Source of the DNA: DAOTWY01 sp003696565
GTDB taxonomy: Bacteria; Chloroflexota; Anaerolineae; Aggregatilineales; Phototrophicaceae
Direction of reading: 5' to 3'
NCBI GenBank assembly: GCA_034435635.1
Contig: DAOTWY010000074.1
Span: 1 to 7,776 of the forward strand
DNA length: 7,776 nt
Shown here: in pieces, positions 1-5,985 of the stretch
Layout of the letters: each line of letters opens with the position of its first letter
Numbering within the stretch: position 1 is the stretch's first letter
Notes under the pieces: model-generated
What the model was told of the DNA's origin: nothing
Databases searched by the model: none
What the model saw: the letters and a program-made list of their open reading frames with translations, nothing else
Made by a program: the position numbers and the translations under genes

Positions 1-463
1 CGTCCCATGTCCAGGCGTTGATTCCGGCAACAGTGCCATCGCTGAATTCAATAACAATCATCAGGGCTTCATCGCCATAAGCGTCGATATAGTCATAAAG
101 TGCTGCTGCACGATCTCCAAGCGTGGTAACGACAATGGCAGAGGGATCCGCTCTTAATCCATCACCACTCATGACATCGTTGAAAAACGCCTCCAGATAC
201 CCGGCAACATCGCCTTGTGGCACGTCATAAAAATCATAATCTGTCGCTAGGTAGAACCCAAACAAGCTCTCATCGCTGGTGAACTGGTCGAAGGTTTCAC
301 CGATTTCGGCATCTACCTCAAAATGTGCTGGATACTGAACCGTCGCACCATCCGAGAAGGTATGTGTGTTTGGCAAATCAATATCATCTTTTTGCGCAGA
401 CACGATGGGAACAACACCCAGTAAAGCGATAATGAGTAACCCAAGAGTTAGTTTGAAGCGCAT
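1..463 (-). CDS. Partial secreted protein of unknown function (N-terminal part)
   Basis: An open frame runs leftwards from an ATG at 463 to the window edge without a stop, giving 154 residues of an N-terminal fragment. It starts with a classic Sec signal peptide: a short basic start (Met-Arg-Phe-Lys), a Leu/Ile/Val-rich core, and a likely cleavage after Val-Ser-Ala near residue 24. The mature part is acidic and aromatic-rich, with many Asp, Tyr and Phe. It reads as a mixed alpha/beta soluble domain, and I see no motif I can assign to a family. A GAGGA ribosome binding site lies 9 bases before the ATG (plus-strand TCCTC at 473-477), which supports this start. It is transcribed away from the galactanase gene, with only 111 bases between the two. 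A role in handling extracellular material is possible but is only inferred from export. The C-terminus lies outside the window, so a lipid, membrane or sorting anchor there cannot be excluded. Confidence 0.8.
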   Translation of the reverse strand, partial: MRFKLTLGLLIIALLGVVPIVSAQKDDIDLPNTHTFSDGATVQYPAHFEVDAEIGETFDQFTSDESLFGFYLATDYDFYDVPQGDVAGYLEAFFNDVMSGDGLRADPSAIVVTTLGDRAAALYDYIDAYGDEALMIVIEFSDGTVAGINAWTWD

Positions 464-508
464 GATTGGCAATCCTCACTGATTCTGTGCTAAATAATCG
501 ATATTTTT

Positions 509-514
509 ATTATA
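509..514 (-). promoter_or_regulatory. Candidate -10 box for the leftward secreted-protein gene
   Basis: The minus strand reads TATAAT here, a perfect sigma-70 -10 hexamer, 45 bases upstream of the ATG at 463. It lies in the AT-rich divergent intergenic region. No convincing -35 hexamer is found at 16-18 bases spacing, so the call rests on the -10 match and position. The overlapping plus-strand TATTAT at 508-513 could serve the galactanase gene in the other direction. Confidence 0.35.
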
Positions 515-561
515 TGATGAGTAAAATTTTAGAGCGAGTCAGCGTAGGTGAACCGTTGTCT

Positions 562-566
562 AAGAG
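562..566 (+). promoter_or_regulatory. Ribosome binding site supporting the 575 start of the galactanase
   Basis: AAGAG lies 8 bases before the ATG at 575. An in-frame GTG at 548 is also open, but it has a poorer upstream site and would put nine residues, including an Arg and a Trp, ahead of the signal peptide. The ATG at 575 (or the next codon, ATG at 578) starts directly with a normal signal peptide and is preferred. Confidence 0.45.
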
Positions 567-574
567 TATGGAAC

Positions 575-1648
575 ATGATGCGTTATTTGAGTTTGATAAT
601 TGTGTTGTTTGTTTCATCAATTTGGGCATCAGATGATGCAGATACGTTTTACCGCGGCGTTGATCTATCTTATGTGAACGAGATGGAGGACTGCGGCGCG
701 GCTTATTATGATTCGGCAGGAATACCAGTTGATCCTTATACCTTTTTTGCTGATTCAGGAGCGAATTTAGTACGGGTGCGGTTGTGGCATACCCCCACAT
801 GGACATCTTATAGCACATTTGAGGATGTCGTGCGTTCATTAGAACGTGCCAAAGTTGCTGGTATGAATACCCTACTGGATTTTCATTATTCCGATACCTG
901 GGCAGACCCGAATCATCAAACGATCCCCGCTGCTTGGCAAGCAATCACGGATACAGATGAGCTAGCTGATGTGCTATACGAGTATACTGTGACCACTCTC
1001 ACCGATTTAGATACTCTAGGATTGTTGCCGGATATGGTGCAAGTCGGTAATGAGATCAATACTGAGATATTACGCCCACCTGATACACCTGGTTATCCAA
1101 TCGATTGGGAGCGTAATATTGTATTATTAAACCATGCGATTCAAGCAGTGCGAGATGTCGATCCGCAGATTCAAGTGATGATTCACATTGCTCAGCCGGA
1201 TGGCGTTGTATGGTGGTTGGATCAAGCTATCAGGCTGGCACCGTTTGATATATTAGGGCTGTCTTATTATCCCGCCTGGTCAGATTATGATTTGCCCCGT
1301 TTGGGGGAACTGATCCAAACGTTAAGTGCGGATTATCGTGTGATGATTGTTGAAACAGCTTATCCCTGGACATTGGATTACGCCGATAATCTGCCGAATC
1401 TGTTATGGCGTGATTCCCTCTTGCCGGATTATCCTGCCACGCCGCAAGGACAATATCATTATCTGTTGGATTTGACGCGAATTGTCAGCGAATCTGGCGG
1501 GGTGGGCGTGGTGTATTGGGAACCGGCTTGGGTTTCTACAACATGCGGTACACCATGGGGAACCGGCTCTGCCTGGGAAAATGCTACACTGTTTGATTTT
1601 GATGGGCATGCCTTACCAGCAATTGGCTTTTTTTCTGCTGATGATTAA
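575..1648 (+). CDS. Secreted arabinogalactan endo-beta-1,4-galactanase (GH53)
   Basis: This 357-residue enzyme is a glycoside hydrolase family 53 endo-galactanase. The family cuts beta-1,4-galactan, the side chain of pectic type I arabinogalactan, by a retaining mechanism on a (beta/alpha)8 barrel. The N-terminus is a signal peptide (about residues 1-18, ending Ile-Trp-Ala), so it is exported. Family signatures appear in order: Gly-Val-Asp-Leu-Ser-Tyr at 28-33, Arg-Val-Arg-Leu-Trp at 67-71, Asp-Phe-His-Tyr-Ser-Asp-Thr-Trp-Ala-Asp-Pro at 102-112, and Val-Gly-Asn-Glu-Ile with the presumed acid/base Glu160. These are followed by Ser-Tyr-Tyr-Pro at 230-233, Val-Glu-Thr-Ala-Tyr-Pro-Trp with the presumed nucleophile Glu260, and Tyr-Trp-Glu-Pro-Ala-Trp at 314-319. 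Both catalytic acids are present and the length fits a single-domain family member; no binding module or anchor is attached. The start at 575 is chosen over the GTG at 548 on ribosome-site and signal-peptide grounds. The neighbours are not recognisable galactose genes, so intracellular use of the product must be encoded elsewhere. Confidence 0.93.
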   Translation: MMRYLSLIIVLFVSSIWASDDADTFYRGVDLSYVNEMEDCGAAYYDSAGIPVDPYTFFADSGANLVRVRLWHTPTWTSYSTFEDVVRSLERAKVAGMNTLLDFHYSDTWADPNHQTIPAAWQAITDTDELADVLYEYTVTTLTDLDTLGLLPDMVQVGNEINTEILRPPDTPGYPIDWERNIVLLNHAIQAVRDVDPQIQVMIHIAQPDGVVWWLDQAIRLAPFDILGLSYYPAWSDYDLPRLGELIQTLSADYRVMIVETAYPWTLDYADNLPNLLWRDSLLPDYPATPQGQYHYLLDLTRIVSESGGVGVVYWEPAWVSTTCGTPWGTGSAWENATLFDFDGHALPAIGFFSADD

Positions 1649-1687
1649 TCTTCCCTAATATCCTGCATAAAAAAGCATGAGATTTGA

Positions 1688-1716
1688 TTGAATCCCTTAT
1701 CGATCTGTTTGATAAT
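1688..1716 (+). promoter_or_regulatory. Sigma-70-like promoter of the crtI gene
   Basis: TTGAAT (1688-1693) and GATAAT (1711-1716) are separated by exactly 17 bases. Each hexamer matches the consensus at four or more positions. Transcription would start near 1723, giving a leader of about 80 bases before the ATG at 1802, and that leader contains the hairpin at 1753-1768. The promoter lies 39 bases past the galactanase stop codon, so crtI is probably transcribed on its own. Confidence 0.55.
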
Positions 1717-1752
1717 GAGAACAGATTCAACTAAGACAAGATAAAAACAGGT

Positions 1753-1768
1753 GCGGGCAGTGGCTCGC
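1753..1768 (+). other. Hairpin in the crtI leader
   Basis: GCGGGC and GCTCGC form a six-base-pair stem with one G-U pair, closed by the four-base loop AGTG. It stands out as a GC-rich island in an otherwise AT-rich leader and sits 33 bases before the start codon, leaving the AAGGA ribosome site (1790-1794) free. An alternative fold pairs GGGC (1755-1758) with GCCC (1767-1770). It matches no riboswitch class that I recognise. Confidence 0.35.
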
Positions 1769-1801
1769 CCTTTAACAATCAATAATCATAAGGAAGCAAC
1801 C

Positions 1802-3343
1802 ATGAGCAAGAAGATTATCGTAATTGGCAGCGGATTCGGTGGGTTAGGTGCAGCAGTACGCCTAGCCGCGCGTGGTTATGATGTCGAAGTTTTGGAAAAG
1901 CGGGATAAACCCGGCGGACGTGCTTATGTTTATGAAATGGATGGCTTTAAGTTTGACGGCGGTCCGACGATTGTCACCGCGCCTTTTATGTTAGATGACA
2001 TCTGGGAATTAGCAGGGCGCAAGCGGGAAGATTATGTCGAGCTTGTCCCGTGTGATCCGTTTTATCGCATTTTTGATCATCATCATGTGCCTTTTGATTA
2101 CAACGATCAGCCAGAATTTATCTATGAGCAAATTGCCAAACGTAACCCGGACGATGTAGAAGGCTATAAAACCTTCATGAGTAAAACCAAAGCCATCTTT
2201 GAAAAAGGGTTTGTAGAACTCGCAGATAAGCCCTTTTTGCATTTTACGGATATGCTCAAAGTCGCCCCAGATTTAATTAAGATGCAGTCGTATCGCAGTG
2301 TATATGGTTTTGTGTCTCAATTTATTCAAGATGACTTTTTGCGGCGGTGTTTTAGTTTTCATCCGCTGCTGATTGGTGGTAACCCGTTTGATAGTCCATC
2401 CATCTATGCCATGATCCATTATTTAGAACGCGAGTGGGGTGTACATTATGTCATGGGTGGCACTGGTGCATTAGTGAATGCGATGGTGAAACTGTTTGAA
2501 GAACTTGGTGGACGCATTCAATATAACGCCGAAGTAGATGAGATCATGGTGGATGAGACAACGCGCCGTGTGACCGGGGTACGGATGAAAGACGGCACAG
2601 TGCATGCCGCTGATGCAGTTGTCAGTAATGCGGATGTGGCGTTTACTTATCTGAACATGATTGATAAGCGTTTCCGTAAAAAATGGACAGACCGCCGTGT
2701 GAAAAGCTTGAAATATAGCATGTCTTTGTTTGTGATTTACTTTGGTACCAAACGCCAATATCGAGATCAGGGTTTGGCGCATCATAACATCATTTTAGGA
2801 GAACGCTATAAAGAACTGTTGCAAGACATCTTTAAAAAGAAGCATGTAGCAGATGACTTTAGCCTGTACTTACATATGCCCACCCTGACTGATCCTTCAT
2901 TAGCACCAGAAGGCATGGAGTCATTTTATGTGTTGTCACCCGTGCCGCATCTTGGTTCTGGCACGGATTGGCGACAGAAGGCAAAGCCCTATCGTGATTT
3001 GATTATGAACTTCTTAGAGGAGAATTATCTACCAGATTTGCAACAAAATTTGGTAGTCGAGCATTACATTGATCCGCTGCACTTCCAAAATACACTCAAT
3101 AGTCACCTAGGGGCAGCGTTTAGTGTGCGCCCGTTGTTGATGCAGTCGGCTTGGTTCCGTCCACATAATCGTAGTGAGGACTTCGCGAATCTGTATTTCG
3201 TGGGGGCAGGCACACATCCTGGTGCTGGGTTACCTGGCGTATTGTCATCCAGCATTATTGCAGAAAATTTGATCATGCAAGATTTGCCTGTTCCCACTGC
3301 TCAACGTGTGGCAACAGGCGCGGGGATGAATTTGGCACGTTAG
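1802..3343 (+). CDS. crtI: Phytoene desaturase, CrtI-type FAD enzyme
   Basis: This 513-residue protein belongs to the bacterial CrtI family, FAD enzymes that introduce double bonds into phytoene on the way to neurosporene or lycopene, acting at the membrane surface. The N-terminal Rossmann fold shows Ile-Gly-Ser-Gly-Phe-Gly-Gly-Leu-Gly at 8-16, the FAD-ribose acid Glu32, and Pro-Gly-Gly-Arg-Ala at 37-41. Next come the family stretches Phe-Asp-Gly-Gly-Pro-Thr-Ile-Val-Thr (51-59) and Asp-Pro-Phe-Tyr-Arg-Ile. The C-terminus carries Gln-Ser-Ala-Trp-Phe-Arg-Pro-His-Asn-Arg-Ser and the second FAD signature VGAGTHPGAGLPGVLSS at 467-483. Length is normal and nothing appears broken. The ATG at 1802 follows AAGGA (1790-1794) by 7 bases; an in-frame GTG at 1751 would add 17 residues before the Rossmann strand and is unlikely. 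No phytoene synthase or other carotenoid gene is adjacent. How many desaturation steps it performs, or whether it is a related carotenoid oxidoreductase, cannot be read from sequence alone. Confidence 0.92.
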   Translation: MSKKIIVIGSGFGGLGAAVRLAARGYDVEVLEKRDKPGGRAYVYEMDGFKFDGGPTIVTAPFMLDDIWELAGRKREDYVELVPCDPFYRIFDHHHVPFDYNDQPEFIYEQIAKRNPDDVEGYKTFMSKTKAIFEKGFVELADKPFLHFTDMLKVAPDLIKMQSYRSVYGFVSQFIQDDFLRRCFSFHPLLIGGNPFDSPSIYAMIHYLEREWGVHYVMGGTGALVNAMVKLFEELGGRIQYNAEVDEIMVDETTRRVTGVRMKDGTVHAADAVVSNADVAFTYLNMIDKRFRKKWTDRRVKSLKYSMSLFVIYFGTKRQYRDQGLAHHNIILGERYKELLQDIFKKKHVADDFSLYLHMPTLTDPSLAPEGMESFYVLSPVPHLGSGTDWRQKAKPYRDLIMNFLEENYLPDLQQNLVVEHYIDPLHFQNTLNSHLGAAFSVRPLLMQSAWFRPHNRSEDFANLYFVGAGTHPGAGLPGVLSSSIIAENLIMQDLPVPTAQRVATGAGMNLAR

Positions 3344-3417
3344 TCGTGGTGGTCGCCCCATAAAAGGAATTATCGTACCTAATCCCTTTGCTTTTCTGAA
3401 GCGCGGCAAGCAGGCAA

Positions 3418-3453
3418 TGATATAAGCATCCAGCAATGTTGATGCTTATATCA
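3418..3453. repeat. Perfect 13-bp inverted repeat between convergent genes
   Basis: TGATATAAGCATC (3418-3430) and its exact reverse complement (3441-3453) flank a 10-base spacer, CAGCAATGTT. It lies 74 bases past the crtI stop and 65 bases past the end of the SRPBCC gene, so both transcripts would run into it. Neither side is followed by a T-run, which argues against a standard intrinsic terminator. It could be a bidirectional 3'-end stabilising hairpin, a protein site, or a copy of a dispersed palindrome. A much weaker stem, AAAGG (3363-3367) with CCTTT (3385-3389), followed by GCTTTTC, lies closer to crtI and might be its terminator. Confidence 0.7.
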
Positions 3454-3518
3454 CGCCCGATGGATAGGAAAATGTCCGAAACATTGTCCCAAACACCGCT
3501 ACAGATGCAACTGCCATA

Positions 3519-3950
3519 TCATTCCATCATCATTTTAAGGTTATTCAGCGCGTTTTGTGTGCGACGGGTGAGTGCGCGTTTAACCAGCGGAGAAAACAGC
3601 CCAAATAAAAAGCCCATCCGTACGTTGATAATCTCTGTAACTGTGGTAGAACTGCCACTACTCTCAAATTCAATGCGCCCGCTAGTGGGGAACCGCCCAA
3701 TAATACCTTTATATCCAATCAGACGGTTGGGCACATAATCCACAATATCGGCATTAAGGTCTAGTTGCCAGCCGAGGGCGCGCGTGTTACGGACGTATGT
3801 CACCATCACACCCACACGCAGGCGGTCATCAGTCTGATGCGCAGCTTGTAAATCCGGCTGCCATTGTTCTAATTTTTCCACCTGGGTAAACATCGGAAAA
3901 ACATCAAAAACTGGACGGTTGATTGTTTGTGATACGATTATTTCTGGCAT
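3519..3950 (-). CDS. SRPBCC-fold (START/polyketide cyclase-like) small protein
   Basis: This 143-residue cytoplasmic protein has the look of the SRPBCC superfamily, small helix-grip proteins with a deep hydrophobic ligand pocket. The opening strand Pro-Glu-Ile-Ile-Val-Ser-Gln-Thr-Ile-Asn-Arg-Pro is followed by a helix (Val-Phe-Asp-Val-Phe-Pro-Met-Phe) and Trp-Gln-Pro-Asp at about 30-33. Then come alternating beta strands, a Gly-Tyr-Lys-Gly region near 80, and a long amphipathic C-terminal helix rich in Arg, Asn and Leu. This order is typical of polyketide cyclase/dehydrase-like members, whose ligands vary and are often unknown, so no substrate is proposed. There is no signal peptide. An AGGGGA ribosome site lies 4 bases before the ATG (plus strand 3955-3960). 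It is convergent with crtI and divergent from the lipoprotein gene. A link to carotenoid or isoprenoid ligands is conceivable from position alone, but nothing in the sequence shows it. Confidence 0.8.
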   Translation of the reverse strand: MPEIIVSQTINRPVFDVFPMFTQVEKLEQWQPDLQAAHQTDDRLRVGVMVTYVRNTRALGWQLDLNADIVDYVPNRLIGYKGIIGRFPTSGRIEFESSGSSTTVTEIINVRMGFLFGLFSPLVKRALTRRTQNALNNLKMMME

Positions 3951-4031
3951 AATGTCCCCTTGTGGTTACAATTAAAGTTAGCTGTTGGCTATAAGCTATG
4001 ATCTGATCAAAACAGAAAGACGTTGTGAATT

Positions 4032-4034
4032 TTG
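4032..4034 (+). promoter_or_regulatory. TTG start codon of the lipoprotein gene
   Basis: The frame has a TGA at 4026-4028, only three bases before this TTG, so no upstream start is possible. No in-frame ATG or GTG lies before the lipobox. Starting here gives the expected Met-Lys-Ile-Lys basic start and hydrophobic core. The upstream ribosome site is weak (AGAAAGA, 4014-4020, 11 bases away), which suggests low translation. Confidence 0.7.
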
Positions 4035-5903
4035 AAAATTAAGACTCTAATCATACTGTTGATTTTAGCAGCCTGCCAGAATACATCAACTTATGAAGGA
4101 GAGCTACCAACTCGCTTTATCCCGCCTACATTCACCCCGCGCCCACAACAAAGCCGTCCGCTTCCATTTTGGGAAGCCCAAGAAAGTACCTTACAGCCTG
4201 ATATGGTAGATACCTGGTTGTTTGAAGCCCAACTAGGGGATTCAATACGTTTGGGTGTGGTGGGGATTAATGCTGAAATTATCTTGCAAACTCAGACTGA
4301 ACGCTTTATCGCCAGCGGGATAGACAGTTTAGAAGTTACCCTACCGGAGGAGACACAATATCGCGTCATTGTGCGCCCATTAGATTCAGGGGGGACGTAT
4401 CAAATTGGCTTAAGATACACAGACCGCCCCGCTGTAGACGAACCCACACGCATCCCGGAAGTTGTTGGTGTCCCCACACCCACGCCAATATATGCCAGTT
4501 TGGGGGCGTTTATCAGCCGGATTGAGCCACAGCAAACTATTGGGGAAACCATCGGTGAAAACGGCACCGCGCATATTTATACTTTTGAGGGATATGCCGG
4601 GCATTTTGTTCAAATTGAAGCTCGGCGTGTTTCCGGTGCATCAACACCGCGTATTGCTCTGTATGATCCACAAGCGCGTATCATCGCTACAGATGGCGGA
4701 AGTGTCAGCACAGATATTGCACGGCTGAACAACATTATACTACCAATAGACGGGCTATACAGTATCCAGATCATTGGAGAAGCCAATATGGGGTATGCGG
4801 TTACGCTGTTGCTTTATGATCGTATTGCACCCATCACGCCAACTATCGTACAAATCCCCACAGCGACTCCCATCCCAACCTATAGTGTCAACACACCAGC
4901 CCCAGCAACGTTTGGTAATCGGTTGGAATCACATCAACCGGTGTTGGGCTTTGCAGATAGCCCCTCGCATGTGGGTATTTACCCATTTTACGCCTCTGCT
5001 GGAGAAATTCTTACAATCGGTGCTGGCGCGGCGAATGGCTCAACCGTGCAACTTCAAATGGAGATCGTTGATCCAGATGGGGTGATTGTGGCACGCAGCA
5101 CACCAACCGACAGCAACGGTGATACGGTGATTACTCCCCTGCGTGCAGAGTTAGAAGGGGTATATCAAATATTTGTCACACCGTTTAATGGGCAGATAGG
5201 TGCGTATTTGATTGGCTATGGCAGCGGCACGACTTGGGTGGAAACGGTCGCTGGTCAGGCTATACGAGATGAGCAAAATCGTGGGGTTATTACACGGCGT
5301 GGTTTACGAGATACCTGGACAGTTGAACTACAAGCAGGAGACATCATCACGATTGCCGCCACGCCTGGTGATATTGTGTTTGATCCTGTGGTGGAAATTG
5401 TCTATGCGGATGAGCCAAACACCATACTTGCAGCAGATGACAACAGTGGGGGAAATCGTGCGGCATATATCCAACGGGTAGAGATCAACCGCAGTGGCTT
5501 ATATTTAATCCGCGTGCGAGCAGCACAAGCCGGTACACTTGGTCCATATCTCTTAGTATGGCGATACATCAACGTTGCACCGACTCCCACGCCACCGCCT
5601 GCTACTGCGCCGGTCATGGTGATAGTTGACCGCGTACCGGAAAGCGCGTATCAGTTTTATCCATTCCAGGGGCGTACTGGTCAGCGGTTGATTATCCAAG
5701 TGGAAGCCATGAGTGAAGGATTTGATCCAGTAGTGGCACTCATTGCACCAGATGGTAATGTGATCGCTGAGGGAGATGATTCTCCTGATTCACTGAACCC
5801 CTATGTGGAGGTTGTTTTACCAGTGGATGGCACGTATCAGGTACGGGTGAATGGGTATCTAACTGGGGGAGATTTCCGTGTGATGGTCTTACAACGCTTT
5901 TAG
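4032..5903 (+). CDS. Surface lipoprotein with about five PPC-like beta-sandwich domains
   Basis: This 623-residue protein begins with a lipoprotein signal peptide: Met-Lys-Ile-Lys, a Leu/Ile core, and the lipobox Leu-Ala-Ala-Cys with Cys15 as the lipidated residue. After a Pro/Thr-rich spacer (about 25-45), five repeating all-beta units can be seen at about 46-131, 156-262, 293-397, 404-512 and 529-623. Proline/threonine linkers separate several of them (about 147-152, 269-292 and 516-527). Each unit follows the pattern of bacterial pre-peptidase C-terminal (PPC) domains: an aromatic strand, a strand such as Pro-Val-Val-Ala-Leu, a Pro-Asp-Gly turn, an Asp-rich loop, then a Gly-Xaa-Tyr-Xaa-Ile/Val strand. 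No peptidase or other catalytic domain is present, so it is a binding or structural surface protein. Its role is unknown. It is divergent from the SRPBCC gene and 82 bases upstream of ychF on the same strand; that gap contains a perfect -10 box, so joint transcription is uncertain. Confidence 0.85.
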   Translation: MKIKTLIILLILAACQNTSTYEGELPTRFIPPTFTPRPQQSRPLPFWEAQESTLQPDMVDTWLFEAQLGDSIRLGVVGINAEIILQTQTERFIASGIDSLEVTLPEETQYRVIVRPLDSGGTYQIGLRYTDRPAVDEPTRIPEVVGVPTPTPIYASLGAFISRIEPQQTIGETIGENGTAHIYTFEGYAGHFVQIEARRVSGASTPRIALYDPQARIIATDGGSVSTDIARLNNIILPIDGLYSIQIIGEANMGYAVTLLLYDRIAPITPTIVQIPTATPIPTYSVNTPAPATFGNRLESHQPVLGFADSPSHVGIYPFYASAGEILTIGAGAANGSTVQLQMEIVDPDGVIVARSTPTDSNGDTVITPLRAELEGVYQIFVTPFNGQIGAYLIGYGSGTTWVETVAGQAIRDEQNRGVITRRGLRDTWTVELQAGDIITIAATPGDIVFDPVVEIVYADEPNTILAADDNSGGNRAAYIQRVEINRSGLYLIRVRAAQAGTLGPYLLVWRYINVAPTPTPPPATAPVMVIVDRVPESAYQFYPFQGRTGQRLIIQVEAMSEGFDPVVALIAPDGNVIAEGDDSPDSLNPYVEVVLPVDGTYQVRVNGYLTGGDFRVMVLQRF

Positions 5904-5936
5904 CATCACATCCTCCCCGTGCAGCGCATTTACTCG

Positions 5937-5942
5937 TATAAT
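5937..5942 (+). promoter_or_regulatory. Candidate -10 box for ychF
   Basis: A perfect TATAAT lies 43 bases before the ychF ATG, in the gap after the lipoprotein stop. At 17 bases upstream the sequence is TCCCCG, a poor -35, so an activator or another sigma preference would be needed. The hexamer is flanked by two copies of GCATTTA (5926-5932 and 5948-5954) spaced 22 bases apart. Confidence 0.4.
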
Positions 5943-5985
5943 GTGTTGCATTTAAGTTAATCTATCCAGAGAGAAAGAAGATACC

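Noticed and set aside
548..574. GTG start at 548 for the galactanase
   Set aside because: It would add nine residues before a normal signal peptide, and its upstream ribosome site is weaker than the AAGAG before 575.
510..944. Minus-strand open frame of 144 codons over the galactanase gene
   Set aside because: It lies antisense to a clear GH53 gene, has low-complexity Arg/Lys/Asn/Gln/Ser-rich composition and no recognisable domain.
1660..1682. Possible terminator after the galactanase (TCCTGC and GCATGA around an A-rich loop)
   Set aside because: Only five pairs with a mismatch and no T-run after it; too weak to call.
3436..3738. Plus-strand open frame of 100 codons
   Set aside because: It is antisense to the SRPBCC gene, has no ribosome site or domain, and begins inside the inverted-repeat region.
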